Below are positions 47,304-55,758 of a stretch of DNA of 64,000 bases, in pieces; the stretch's first letter is position 1; each line of letters begins with the position of its first letter. Origin of the DNA: CAVYUC01 sp963771595. Lineage in GTDB: Bacteria; Bacteroidota; Bacteroidia; Bacteroidales; Prolixibacteraceae. The stretch lies in the NCBI GenBank assembly GCA_963771595.1, contig CAVYUC010000018.1, positions 62,001 through 126,000 of the forward strand. Reading direction: 5' to 3'. The notes under the pieces are model-generated. The model searched no databases. It was not told the DNA's origin and saw nothing but the letters and a program-made list of their open reading frames with translations. The position numbers and the translations under genes were made by a program.

Positions 47304-47765
47304 ATGCTTTTTATTTTCTGCCGGTTAAATTATCAACTGATGCAAAAAATAATTATTCAAACTAATTATAAATTATGAAGTGTTTTGTAATGTCATTTAT
47401 GCTGATAAATGCTTCAAATTGCTACCGACAGGAAACCCGGCTGGTTACAAAAGCATACTGATTTGGACAGCGCCTTTTTAAAGAAAAAATTAACAAGCAG
47501 GTTGAATTTTGAATTCCCAAAAAATTTCAGGTTTACTTCTTTCGCACATACTTAAAGTATCAAAAACCAGCAAAACATAAGCCTCTGCAAACTGCAGGAA
47601 CATTTTGTTTGCAAACAACACCCTACTGCAAGCTGCAGGAGAACATTGTTGATATAAACTGATTTCGCCGTGTTTCTTTCATCTGCCAAAATCCGTCATT
47701 CGTCCAATTTTTTTTGAACTGCTGCACATATTCACCGAAATTTGGGGTAAGAAAACAGTTAAACA
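47304..47765. other. Intergenic region with an imperfect direct repeat
   Basis: 462 bases without a gene. Around 47585-47610 and 47636-47650 a short motif built on CTGCAAxCTGCAGGA followed by AACATT occurs twice, with the palindrome GTTTGCAAAC between the copies. This could be an operator or a degenerate repeat. No clear promoter or terminator is seen. Confidence 0.4.
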
Positions 47766-48173
47766 ATGAAAACAAAAATCATCTTTATCTTTTTAACCGG
47801 CTTAATGATAACAGCATTTTTTATCGCCGGCTCCAATGCTGCTGCGGCAAACGAGATAAATGTTTTGGGAATTGGCAAAATCACCGGAAACGTCCGTAGC
47901 ATCACTTCCGGTTTGTCTTTGCAAGATGTCTCTGTAACCCTCTACTCCGCCACCGATTCAACCATGATTGCCGGTACCTTGTCTGACCAGTTTGGGAATT
48001 TCTGTTTTTCCATGCTCAGCACCGGCAAATATTTTATTGAATTCAGCAATGCCGGGTTTAAAACATTCCGAACCGTTCAGCTAAATATTAGTACAACGAA
48101 TCCGAAAATCATTTTGGAAGAAATTAAACTGCATCCGTTAACAGCTGCGGATAAAAAACGTAGAAACAAATAG
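47766..48173 (+). CDS. Exported protein with a single carboxypeptidase-regulatory-like domain
   Basis: A 135-residue protein with a signal peptide (MKTKIIFIFLTGLMITAFFIAG, to about residue 28) and one Ig-like regulatory domain: GKITGNVRSITSGLSLQDVSVTLYSATDS, GTLSDQFGNFCFSMLSTGKYFIEFSNAGF. In Bacteroidota this domain normally precedes a TonB-dependent or outer-membrane beta-barrel that here is missing; the frame ends with a basic tail (KKRRNK). It may be a free-standing domain or the surviving front of a truncated receptor gene. Confidence 0.6.
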   Translation: MKTKIIFIFLTGLMITAFFIAGSNAAAANEINVLGIGKITGNVRSITSGLSLQDVSVTLYSATDSTMIAGTLSDQFGNFCFSMLSTGKYFIEFSNAGFKTFRTVQLNISTTNPKIILEEIKLHPLTAADKKRRNK

Positions 48174-48195
48174 TATTTGATTAAAACAATAAAAC

Positions 48196-48690
48196 ATGAA
48201 AACAAACCTACTTTCGCCGTCTGGATTAAGCGCTACCGGCGCCGGGCCAAAAATATTCCGAAGTATGTTGCCGGTGTTGATTGTCGGAATTATTGTCCGG
48301 ATTTTCTTCCCTGCTGTTTCATCTTTTCCCAATTTAAAAGAAACCATGTTAAAAAATGCAGGATGGATTTTGCTCGTTCCCGGAATTGTGATTTGGATTA
48401 GTTCGGTAGTTCAGTTTTTAATAGAATTCCCGAAAGGAAAACTGATAACCACCGGTGTTTACTCGCTCTCGCGAAACCCGATTTATGCCAGCTGGATTGT
48501 TTTTATTCTGCCCGGTTTGGCCGGAATCTGCAACAACTGGATTTTTTTATTAGCCGGTTTAATAATGTATGTTTCCCTGGTGGTCAACATTAAAGAAGAG
48601 GAAAAAGCACTGACGGAAATTTTTGGTGATGAATACCGGAAATATGCGGGAAAAGTCAATCGCGTCCTGTTTTTTCCACCTTTTCTTTAG
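48196..48690 (+). CDS. Isoprenylcysteine/phospholipid methyltransferase-family (PEMT-like) membrane protein
   Basis: A 164-residue membrane protein with about four hydrophobic segments and the family core GVYSLSRNPIYASWIVFILPG followed by EEEKALTEIFGDEYRKYAGKVNRVLFFPPFL. Relatives methylate isoprenylcysteine, phosphatidylethanolamine or small lipids, or act as NnrU-like proteins. The substrate cannot be told. It follows the small exported protein by 22 bases. Confidence 0.75.
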   Translation: MKTNLLSPSGLSATGAGPKIFRSMLPVLIVGIIVRIFFPAVSSFPNLKETMLKNAGWILLVPGIVIWISSVVQFLIEFPKGKLITTGVYSLSRNPIYASWIVFILPGLAGICNNWIFLLAGLIMYVSLVVNIKEEEKALTEIFGDEYRKYAGKVNRVLFFPPFL

Positions 48691-49025
48691 ATTCATTAAA
48701 TTTAATCATGCTGAAATGAAAAACCTATTTAAATTTGGAAGAAGTATTGTTCTCGTAAAAGTTTTCGCATTATTTTTTCCGGATTGATTTTTCGGTTCTT
48801 ATGGCAATTTTTCACCAGCAACTACCATGGCAAAATCACGAATAATTTGTCAAATCTTTACATTGGTTGCAAACCGCCACGCTTTTTTGCGGTTATTTTC
48901 TGGTGATTGGCTCACTGCTCAATTTTGCCACACTTTATTTTCTGGATGAAAAGGAGCAAAACATGGTTTTGCATTTTCACAATTGTTTGGAAACGAAAAG
49001 AATTTCAACATAAATTTATAGAACT
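48691..49025. other. Intergenic region with possible coding remnant
   Basis: 335 bases. From 48843 to 49020 one frame encodes about 55 residues (with FCGYFLVIGSLLNFATLYFL) that look like the end of a membrane protein but have no start, so this may be a gene remnant. Nothing else is recognised. Confidence 0.3.
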
Positions 49026-49733
49026 ATGAACGAATTGTTAAGCCGAATCCGACAAACCCTTGTTGAAAGCAGCGATGAGCAAACCAGAATTGGCAGTCAG
49101 CGTTATTTTAAGGAAACTGTAACTGTACATGGTGTAAAGGCCGCCACGGTGAAAAAAATCAGCAAAGATTTTTTTAAGGAAGTCAAAGAAAAGCCCAAAT
49201 CCGAAATTTTCGGTTTGTGCGAAATGCTTTGGCAATCGGGATTTTTAGAAGAATCGTTTATTGCCTGCGACTGGTCGGAACGGCTGCAAAAACAGTTTGA
49301 ACCGACAGACTTTGAAATTTTTGAACGCTGGATAAACAAATATGTAAACAACTGGGCCTCGTGCGACACGTTCTGCAACCACACGGTAGGCGACTTTGTG
49401 ACGATGTATCCTGAAATTCTAACTAAACTAAAGGAGTTTGCCCATTCCAAAAACCGCTGGGTCAAAAGGGCTGCCGCAGTTTCGCTCATTATTCCGGCCA
49501 GAAAAGGATTGTTCCAAAAAGACATTTTTGAAATTGCCGATATCCTGCTCACCGATACGGACGACATGGTGCAAAAAGGTTATGGCTGGATGCTGAAAGC
49601 CGCCAGTCAGGCACACCAACAAGCCGTTTTTGAATATGTAATGCGCAATAAAAACAGGATGCCAAGAACAGCGCTTCGATATGCCATTGAAAAAATGCCG
49701 GTGGAAATGAAAAAAGTTGCTATGCGAAAATAA
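49026..49733 (+). CDS. DNA alkylation repair protein (AlkD-like)
   Basis: A 235-residue HEAT-like repeat protein of the AlkC/AlkD family, which excises alkylated bases. NNWASCDTFCNHTVGDF (about residues 117-133) carries the Trp and Asp of the AlkD active surface, NRWVKRAAAVSLIIPARKG (about 147-165) and DMVQKGYGWMLKAAS (about 185-199) follow as in the family. The C-terminus IEKMPVEMKKVAMRK is copied in part at 52765-52889. It is a single-gene unit. Confidence 0.88.
   Translation: MNELLSRIRQTLVESSDEQTRIGSQRYFKETVTVHGVKAATVKKISKDFFKEVKEKPKSEIFGLCEMLWQSGFLEESFIACDWSERLQKQFEPTDFEIFERWINKYVNNWASCDTFCNHTVGDFVTMYPEILTKLKEFAHSKNRWVKRAAAVSLIIPARKGLFQKDIFEIADILLTDTDDMVQKGYGWMLKAASQAHQQAVFEYVMRNKNRMPRTALRYAIEKMPVEMKKVAMRK
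49609..49733 (+). repeat. Direct repeat, copy A (3' end of the alkD-like gene)
   Basis: These 125 bases recur at 52765-52889. The first 64 bases (to about 49672) are identical; later positions differ at several sites, four of them changing an amino acid. Confidence 0.88.
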
Positions 49734-49874
49734 ATGTATGGAATTCCTAACTTTTAATTTATCCCATTTATCAATCCATTTCCGTCATTCATAGCTTTAA
49801 ATTTTCTGATTGTTCTTAATGTCGGCAATTTTACTGCGAAAACAGAAAACAATTAAAAATTTTAAACAAAAGTC

Positions 49875-50528
49875 ATGAAAACAATTTTTTTAACAATAAT
49901 CGCTATTTTTTTATTTAGTGTTATTGCACTTGCGCAGGATGAAAATTACGATGAACCGCAAACCATTTTTTCCGGTGGAACAAGAATCACCGGTTGGTTT
50001 GTCGACCTAAACAATTCCTATTCCACCATTTACGGTAAATATGCCTACTTGCCTGGATTTGCTGCAGGTGTGGTAATGGACAATAATTTTCGCGCTGGCC
50101 TGGCAGTAAAATCATTAAGCTGGTATGAATCAAATCTCCGGTTCGATAATCTTTTCGACGAACCGGCTTATTTAAATGGCGGTTACGCAGGACTATTCCT
50201 GGAAGCAGCGCCTTATTCAGACAAACTTGTTCACATTACAATTCCGGTTATTCTGGGTGGCGGAGGCGCAGTTTACCTGTCGCGTGAGCAAAATATGGAA
50301 TGGGACAAAAATGAATGGGACTGGAATTACAACCACCGCGAACTTTCATCGTCGCCGTTTTTTGTAATCGAACCCGGCGTTAATGTTGAACTGAACATTA
50401 CCGGTTTTATGAAATTATACGCAGGTTACAGTTACCGCTGGGTGAATAGTCTGAATCTGCAACATACTTCACGAAATGCCTTCAATAACAGCAATTTAAA
50501 CATGGGTGTTAAATTCGGAAAATTTTAA
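49875..50528 (+). CDS. Predicted outer-membrane beta-barrel protein
   Basis: A 217-residue exported protein with a clean signal peptide (MKTIFLTIIAIFLFSVIALAQ). The mature part shows alternating strands such as RAGLAVKSLSWYE and MKLYAGYSYRWVNSL and ends in phenylalanine (MGVKFGKF), as expected for an outer-membrane barrel. GGTRITGWFVDLNNSYSTIYGKYAYLPGFAAGVVMDN is seen in other Bacteroidota hypothetical barrels. Function is unknown. Confidence 0.7.
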   Translation: MKTIFLTIIAIFLFSVIALAQDENYDEPQTIFSGGTRITGWFVDLNNSYSTIYGKYAYLPGFAAGVVMDNNFRAGLAVKSLSWYESNLRFDNLFDEPAYLNGGYAGLFLEAAPYSDKLVHITIPVILGGGGAVYLSREQNMEWDKNEWDWNYNHRELSSSPFFVIEPGVNVELNITGFMKLYAGYSYRWVNSLNLQHTSRNAFNNSNLNMGVKFGKF

Positions 50529-50665
50529 AACATCCTGCACTTGCTAAACATATTCTGGTCCGTACACTGAGTATTTTCATGTGTTTTACAGCAGCAGCAT
50601 TTTTCAGAAAAATTCCGGGAATTGTACGAAATTTATAAAACAGAAAACTTCAACTAACGAAGAAC

Positions 50666-52246
50666 ATGAAACTGAAATTTAAAGATTCGAAGTCGAAAAC
50701 ATTCTGGCTTCTTGCTGCTCTCTTCATCGTTTTAAAACTGTGCCTGCACCTGTTCACCAGCATCAATTACGAACTTCACCGCGACGAAATGCTGTACTTT
50801 AACATGGGTGATCACCTGGCATTTGGCTACCTCACCGTGCCGCCGGTTACCGGATTTATGGCATTTCTGGTAAAACAGATTTTTGGCTATTCCGTTTTTG
50901 GGATTCGGCTGGTTCCATCGCTGTTCGGAGCAGCAACATTGTTTGTAATTACTAAAATGGTAAAAGATTTAGGCGGCGGAATTTTGGCGCTTTGCATTGC
51001 TTCGCTTGCATTTCTATTTGCTCCCGGTTTTCTTTTACTGTTCTCGCTTTTCACTCCAAATGCGTTCGAATATTTTTTGTGGACAACAATCATTTACCTG
51101 GTTTTCAAGCTGTCGCAGACCGAAAACAAGAATGTGTGGATTTGGATCGGAATACTTCTGGGAATTTCATTTCTCACCAAATATTCCGTGGCATTTCTGA
51201 TTGCAGGATTTTTTGTTGGCTTTTTAACCGGAAAACAACGAAGCTTGCTAAATTCGAGGTGGTTTTACCTGGCCATCTTTTTGGGAATTGTCATCATTTT
51301 CCCAAACATTGTGTGGCAGTATAATCACAATTGGCCGGTCGTTTATCATTTAGAACAACTTCAAAAAACACAACTGGAAAAACTTACGTTCACCAATTTT
51401 TTCACCGATTTGTTCCAGTTTAATTCCGCATTTCTGATTATTGTAATCATTGGCTTACCGGTGCTGCTTTTCAGTAAACAGGAAAAGAAATATCGTTTTA
51501 TTGGAGTTGGAATTTTAACGACATTTCTTCTGTTTTTCTTTTCAAAAGGAAAAGCCTATTATGTGCTGGGACTATTTTCTTTTCTGATTGCCTTTGGCGG
51601 AACTTTTATTGAAAAGGTTGTAAAACAAAAGTCGCTGGTTATTTTAGCGCTGGCAGTTATTACAATCTATTCGCTTGTTTCGTTACCGCTGGTCATTCCA
51701 ATGATGTCGCAGGCAAAATTGTACGACTATTCAGCAAAAACAAGCAGTTGGGCAGCCGCGCCTTTTGCACGCTGGGAAGACGGTAGAATTCATCTGGTGT
51801 CGCAGGTTTATGCCGACATGACCGGCTGGAAGGAACTTTCTGAAAATGTTGCAAAAGCTTACCATCTCTTAAATGAAAACGACCAAAAATGCTGCACCAT
51901 TTATGGCGAAAGAAATTACGGCTATGCCGGCGCAATTCATTTTTACGGAAAGAAATACAACCTGCCCGAGCCGGTTACATTTCACGAAAGTTATTTGTTC
52001 TGGGCGCCCGATTCAATCCCGCTCGGACCGATGATTTATATCGGTTACAACAGTAACGAATTACAGCCGCTGTTCAATCAAATTGAAGAAACCGGGCATG
52101 TGCAGGATACTTTTTTCAGGGAAAAAGGAGTGAAAATATTTTTATGTCGAAACCCGAAAACCGATGTGCCGGAAGTTTATCGAACACTTGCATTCAATGA
52201 AAAAAAACAATTCAACCGTAGTTTAACCAAAAATCAGAAACAATGA
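50666..52246 (+). CDS. Glycosyltransferase family 39-type (ArnT/PMT-like) membrane protein
   Basis: A 526-residue protein with eleven or so hydrophobic segments and the family motif HRDEMLYFNMGDHLAFGYLTVPP near residue 38, in which the acidic residues after the first span are catalytic in ArnT/PMT enzymes. They transfer a sugar from a lipid-linked donor on the periplasmic side. GKAYYVLGLFSFLIAFGG is another conserved segment. The acceptor is unknown. It overlaps the following gene by four bases (ATGA). Confidence 0.85.
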   Translation: MKLKFKDSKSKTFWLLAALFIVLKLCLHLFTSINYELHRDEMLYFNMGDHLAFGYLTVPPVTGFMAFLVKQIFGYSVFGIRLVPSLFGAATLFVITKMVKDLGGGILALCIASLAFLFAPGFLLLFSLFTPNAFEYFLWTTIIYLVFKLSQTENKNVWIWIGILLGISFLTKYSVAFLIAGFFVGFLTGKQRSLLNSRWFYLAIFLGIVIIFPNIVWQYNHNWPVVYHLEQLQKTQLEKLTFTNFFTDLFQFNSAFLIIVIIGLPVLLFSKQEKKYRFIGVGILTTFLLFFFSKGKAYYVLGLFSFLIAFGGTFIEKVVKQKSLVILALAVITIYSLVSLPLVIPMMSQAKLYDYSAKTSSWAAAPFARWEDGRIHLVSQVYADMTGWKELSENVAKAYHLLNENDQKCCTIYGERNYGYAGAIHFYGKKYNLPEPVTFHESYLFWAPDSIPLGPMIYIGYNSNELQPLFNQIEETGHVQDTFFREKGVKIFLCRNPKTDVPEVYRTLAFNEKKQFNRSLTKNQKQ

Positions 52247-52680
52247 AAACGTTAAAAATTTTTGCAACAGCCATTATTCTGTTTGCGATGCTGGGAGTAG
52301 CAGCGCAAAATCAAAATTCAAATTTAAACAGCGAATTTCAGGCAAAGCTTGAACAGTGGAAAGATGCTTACAACAGCGGCAATGCCCAAAACCTCGTCCC
52401 TCTTTATGCTGAAGATGCCATTTACTCATCGTCACACGTTGCCGGTCTGGAAGCTATTGGCAGGGACAAGCTCATCGCCAATTTTCAAAATGGTATTACT
52501 GGCGGCGGACATATCGATGAAATTGAAATTCTAAGAATGGAAGTTTCCTGCGATATGGCAAGTTTGTTTTGTAAATACCAGGCCACAAATTCAGGAGTAA
52601 CAGTATCAGGAAGAAATTTGCTCGTACTGAAAAAAGTGAATGGACAATGGGTTATTGCAATTCATATGACGGTTGTTTAA
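52243..52680 (+). CDS. Exported SnoaL/NTF2-like domain protein (DUF4440 type)
   Basis: A 145-residue protein with a signal peptide (MKTLKIFATAIILFAMLGVAAQ) and one NTF2-like cone domain: LEQWKDAYNSGNAQNLVPLYAEDAIYSSSHVAGLEAIGRDKL and ending NLLVLKKVNGQWVIAIHMTVV. Such domains are enzyme or binding pockets with no fixed reaction. Its start overlaps the stop of the upstream glycosyltransferase. Confidence 0.8.
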   Translation: MKTLKIFATAIILFAMLGVAAQNQNSNLNSEFQAKLEQWKDAYNSGNAQNLVPLYAEDAIYSSSHVAGLEAIGRDKLIANFQNGITGGGHIDEIEILRMEVSCDMASLFCKYQATNSGVTVSGRNLLVLKKVNGQWVIAIHMTVV

Positions 52681-52764
52681 ACTGAAATTTGTTTGCGTTT
52701 ATAATGCTAACTTTTAAAAAGATGATTCATTCATCCGTTATTTTTCTACTTTGTATGGTATTGT

Positions 52765-52889
52765 AGGCACACCAACAAGCCGTTTTTGAATATGTAATGC
52801 GCAATAAAAACAGGATGCCAAGAACAGCGATTCGGTATGCCATTGAAAAAATACCGGTGGAAATGAAAAAAGCGGCCATGGAAAAATAA
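52765..52889 (+). pseudogene. Duplicated 3' fragment of an alkD-like gene
   Basis: Copy B of the repeat at 49609-49733. In frame it would encode HQQAVFEYVMRNKNRMPRT, then AIRYAIEKIPVEMKKAAMEK and a stop, so the reading frame is kept with four substitutions, but there is no upstream part and no start. It lies 3156 bases downstream of copy A. It is either the scar of a deleted paralogue or a product of recombination. Confidence 0.8.
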
Positions 52890-53118
52890 GTTTCAATACT
52901 GTTAAGTTAAGCTGAATATTCAATAATCTTCTTTGTAAATACCTGTTTTGGCCTAAAAATAAAAGATACCAATAAAAATAAGTTTTAATTAATCTGAATA
53001 ATTATTGTATTTAAAATGATGATTTTAATCAATTAATTAACCTATTTATTAATAATTTTATTACCATTGCAGTGCAATACGTTCTGTATTGCTTGTGTGT
53101 TTGGGGGTTAACATTGAT

Positions 53119-53144
53119 AAAGGGCGGCTGTTGAGCTGCCCTTT
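53119..53144 (+). terminator. Rho-independent terminator
   Basis: AAAGGGCGGCT (53119-53129) pairs with AGCTGCCCTTT (53134-53144) with one G-T wobble and a four-base loop, followed by TCTTGTT. It probably ends the transcript of the glycosyltransferase and NTF2-like genes. Confidence 0.75.
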
Positions 53145-53219
53145 TCTTGTTAGTAAAATGAACAAAATCCAACAGGATATCCTTCATTTTCAACCAGTCA
53201 ATTCATCAAAAAGTATTGT

Positions 53220-53227
53220 TATATTTG
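53220..53227 (+). promoter_or_regulatory. Putative -7 promoter element
   Basis: TATATTTG matches TAnnTTTG exactly, 19 bases before the ATG at 53247, implying a very short leader. No -33 TTG is clear. Confidence 0.45.
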
Positions 53228-53246
53228 TCCGCATATTAAAAATCGT

Positions 53247-53492
53247 ATGGAATTTAAAAAATTAGAAATTGATACAAAAGAAAGCTGGTTTAAACGAGTA
53301 GTTTGGTCGGCACACGGAAGAAAAACAATCCTTTTTGTTTTTTTAGGTGCTCTGGCGGGAATACTCCTGTACATGCTGGAAGACAATCAACTTGCTCATT
53401 TTAGTTTTAAAGAAGCAATTCCGAATATGGTAATCGGTGCTTTTTTTGGTCTATTCATCACCAACAGTCCTTGTGCACGCAACAAATGCTAA
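53247..53492 (+). CDS. Small membrane protein of unknown function
   Basis: An 81-residue protein with two hydrophobic segments (KTILFVFLGALAGILLYML at about 27-45 and NMVIGAFFGLFIT at about 61-73) and a cysteine-containing end, NSPCARNKC. I recognise the overall look of small Bacteroidota membrane proteins ending in NSPCxxxxC but no assigned function. It has its own promoter match and lies alone. Confidence 0.6.
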   Translation: MEFKKLEIDTKESWFKRVVWSAHGRKTILFVFLGALAGILLYMLEDNQLAHFSFKEAIPNMVIGAFFGLFITNSPCARNKC

Positions 53493-53701
53493 TTCATTGT
53501 TTTTCTGTATTTTAGATAAATACCTCTTCCTTCAATATCAAATTTGAAAATCAAATAATAAACTGATTAATTTCCGACTTTAATTCCCTGCACCATCATC
53601 AAATCATTATTCCTGAACTATTGCAAAAATCATTTTGATGAAGAACCTATTCAATATAAACTTTCATCATTTCATTGTGTTTATTTTTTAAACACATCAA
53701 A

Positions 53702-54810
53702 ATGAAAACTGCAGATATCCTTCGCACTAAAAAGAAAAAGATCCTAGAAAACTGGCTGGACAAGGTAAGGAAAGAAATGCCTTTGGTAAACAAGTATGAT
53801 AAAACAGCAATTCAAAACAGTGTACCCGATTTAATTGATTCGATAATTGATATTCTTGAAACGAAAAATTCTGATGTTATTAAAAACCACAGCGAACATC
53901 ACGGTTGGCAACGAACAAAACACCCGGCATATTCGATGAAACATATCATCAAAGAGTATAATTTGTTGAGAGCAGAAATTTTTATCATCCTGGATGAGAA
54001 TTCAGAAGTTACTTCCACGAATGACAGGATATTATAGTGGATGCTGTTAATTACGCAATAGAATATGCGGCCGAAGTTTTTTATATTGAAAAGCAGAACG
54101 TTCAGATAAAAGCGCGGGAAATAGCAGAATCGAAAGCTGACCAGTTAAAGGTTGAAGATCAAAACAGGGAAGAATTCATCCAGTCAATCATTCATGATTT
54201 AAATTCTCCGTTAAACAACATAAAGGCTTGTATAGAGATGTTGGAAGGAAGTCTGGAATTGGATCAGACCAGAAAAATATTTGAAATATTAAAGGCCAGT
54301 TTAAATCAGGCTGATTTATTGATTGAGGAATTTTTGAATGTCGGCTCAATAGACTCCAGTAGTCATTTACCTGTAAATAAATCCAAAGTTAATGTGGTGG
54401 ATGAACTGAAGCAGCAATTGAAAATATACGAAATTTCATATAAACGTAATTTTACTCTGAGTTCAACCGAAAAGGAAATTTTTGCTGAACTGGATATAAA
54501 CCTCATAAGAAGGGCTTTTAACAACCTCATAAATAATGCCCTGAAACATGGCATGCCATCAAAACCAATTTCTGTTGTTTGCGATCAGAATAAAGATTTT
54601 GTATCTATTTCTGTTCGTAACGAAGGAAAAAAAGTGCCGGAAAACATTTTGAACTCTATTTTTAACAGGTACTATAAAACCGAAGAATCAGCAAAAGGAT
54701 GGGGAATTGGACTTGCTTTTGTAAAAAAAGTAGTTGATGCACATCAGGGAAAAGTTTCTGTTGAAAGCAATAAAAACGGCACAACTTTTAAATTGGAAAT
54801 TCCCAAATAA
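53702..54810 (+). pseudogene. RsbRD-type sensor histidine kinase, split by a one-base frameshift
   Basis: Two frames that together make one kinase of about 369 residues. The first (53702-54037, MKTADILR...NDRIL) is an RsbRD-type N-terminal sensory domain. The second, from the overlapping GTG at 54037, starts VDAVNYAIEYAAEVFY and contains the H box (IIHDLNSPLNNIKA), N box (RRAFNNLINNALKHG) and the ATP-lid and G2 region (SIFNRYYKTEESAKGWGIGLAFVKKVVDAHQGKV). Removing one base from the ATATTATAG stretch (54029-54037) joins them as NDRIIVDAVN. Either the gene is broken, the base is a sequencing error, or the TAGTG overlap lets the two halves be made as separate proteins. No response regulator is adjacent. 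Confidence 0.75.
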
Positions 54811-55164
54811 TAAGATAATTCATTACAATGTTCATGTAGCACTATTTCATAGAAGGTGTAAAAGAAGATATCTGGCCAAAATTCCACGGGAGTTGGAGTT
54901 TCTAACTTCGACATAAAATCAACGAAAGATTCTCTCCCTTATCCGTGTTAATCCGTGTAATCCGTGGCTGGTTTTCTTTTTGCCACGAATGCCACGAATG
55001 AACCCACATTGATTCTGTACATATAAATTGAAAACCGTACCATTTAAATTAATTATCTGCGCATAGCTGCGAAATCCTCGGGAATATTTGTTTTTCCTGA
55101 TCTGGATAAAATACCGGACTTCGGAAGGTCCGGGTCCCGGGCACTCAACCAACTGAGCTAAGCT
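54811..55164. other. Repeat-rich non-coding region left of the tRNA array
   Basis: Holds three tandem copies of a TCCGTGT-type motif (54941-54968), a potential hairpin (GTGGC at 54964-54968 with GCCAC at 54982-54986) and the short palindrome CCGGAC...GTCCGG near 55114-55133. No gene is visible. Confidence 0.5.
54941..55000. repeat. Short tandem repeat with hairpin (ATCCGTGTTA type)
   Basis: ATCCGTGTTA, ATCCGTGTAA and TCCGTGGC follow each other directly, then GCCACGAAT occurs twice in tandem; GTGGC and GCCAC can pair. Interspersed CACGGATTACACGGATTAACACGG-type sequences are familiar to me from other Bacteroidota intergenic regions. Confidence 0.6.
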
Positions 55165-55167
55165 CCC
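55121..55167 (-). pseudogene. tRNA 5' fragment (acceptor and D arm only)
   Basis: On the minus strand from 55167, GGGAGCTTAGCTCAGTTGG matches the 5' end of the tRNA-Val at 56239 up to the D loop and then diverges into a CCGGAC...GTCCGG hairpin without a T arm or 3' acceptor strand. The left boundary is approximate. Confidence 0.6.
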
Positions 55168-55184
55168 TGTTTTATTCGTGACAA

Positions 55185-55219
55185 TAAAAAAAGGTTAACC
55201 AAATAAACTGATTAACCTT
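55185..55219 (-). terminator. Terminator after tRNA-like copy at 55226
   Basis: On the minus strand AAGGTTAA (from 55219) pairs with TTAACCTT (ending 55191), followed by a seven-T run, directly downstream of the tRNA-like gene. Confidence 0.8.
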
Positions 55220-55225
55220 CTTAGG

Positions 55226-55301
55226 TGGGAACTACTGGAGTCGAACCAGTGACCCTCCCGATTCTAATCGGGATGCATTAAACCAACTGAGCTAAGCTCC
55301 C
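55226..55301 (-). tRNA. tRNA-like gene with eight-base anticodon loop (possible pseudo-tRNA)
   Basis: Seventy-six bases with acceptor stem GGGAGCT/AGTTCCC and T arm ACTGG-TTCGACT-CCAGT identical to the tRNA-Val at 56165. The anticodon arm is different: TCCCG and CGGGA enclose the eight-base loop ATTAGAAT, and the D stem has two mispairs (GCTC with ATGC). The anticodon is therefore ambiguous. A terminator follows. It may be non-functional or a specialised frameshifting tRNA. Confidence 0.55.
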
Positions 55302-55344
55302 ATTAACAACCTTCCGTTACAAAACAGATAGACTTTACCGAAAA

Positions 55345-55589
55345 TTAAGTATCCTGAATTAATTCTTCCAACTTTATCCTGCTTTTCCAGCTTTTTAACT
55401 GAAACTCCCTTTTACCGCATCCGTTTTACTGTCAAACTTTTCCTGATATTTAAGAACCCAGGGCTTTCCCGTTGAAGTAAATCCTGTACCGGACGAATTG
55501 TGCCGGCGAAGCCTTCCTTCTACATTATTCGTAGAGCCGATATAATATTTATCCAGCTTTGGAGAATATATAATATAGCAGTAGTACAT
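55345..55589 (-). pseudogene. GIY-YIG nuclease gene, frameshifted copy
   Basis: Starts MYYCYIIYSPKLDKYYIGSTN with the GIY-YIG signature (YYCYIIYS and YYIGS) and the following RLRRHN. At KTDAVK one base is missing relative to the intact copy at 55877, which shifts the frame and stops translation at 55395; beyond the lesion the sequence still aligns with SWKSRIKLEELIQDT and the shared stop at 55345. It is therefore a recently damaged paralogue of the intact copy. An upstream ATG at 55598 adds three residues. Confidence 0.8.
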
Positions 55590-55721
55590 CAAAAACAAAA
55601 GTTAGTGACTAAATAAGATCAAATCCCTCTCCTGAACAACAACTTTATTATTAATTGCAAAAAAGAAATTATGCAGAATTCAATAATAAAATATAAAAAA
55701 GAAATGCATTTGATGCAAATA

Positions 55722-55755
55722 AAAAGGCCATCTCAATCTTGAGACAGCCTCTTTT
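55722..55755 (-). terminator. Terminator after tRNA-like copy at 55759
   Basis: Twelve-base arms 55725-55736 and 55739-55750 (AGGCTGTCTCAA on the minus strand against TTGAGATGGCCT) pair with two wobbles and are followed by a T run on the minus strand, just downstream of the tRNA-like gene. The sequence differs from the other two terminators of the array. Confidence 0.75.
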
Positions 55756-55758
55756 TCG

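Larger units (their letters stand above)
52681..53246. other. Intergenic region with duplicated alkD tail and a terminator
   Basis: 566 bases that hold the 125-base copy of the alkD 3' end (52765-52889), a strong hairpin terminator (53119-53144) and a putative -7 element (53220-53227). The remaining bases are AT-rich and featureless. Confidence 0.6.
55225..55598. repeat. tRNA-like + GIY-YIG repeat unit, left copy
   Basis: Homologous along its length to 55758-56125: tRNA-like sequence, a spacer starting AACAACCTTCCGTTAC, and a GIY-YIG gene. Similarity begins at the tRNA 3' end and stops near the start codon of the GIY-YIG gene. Confidence 0.85.
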
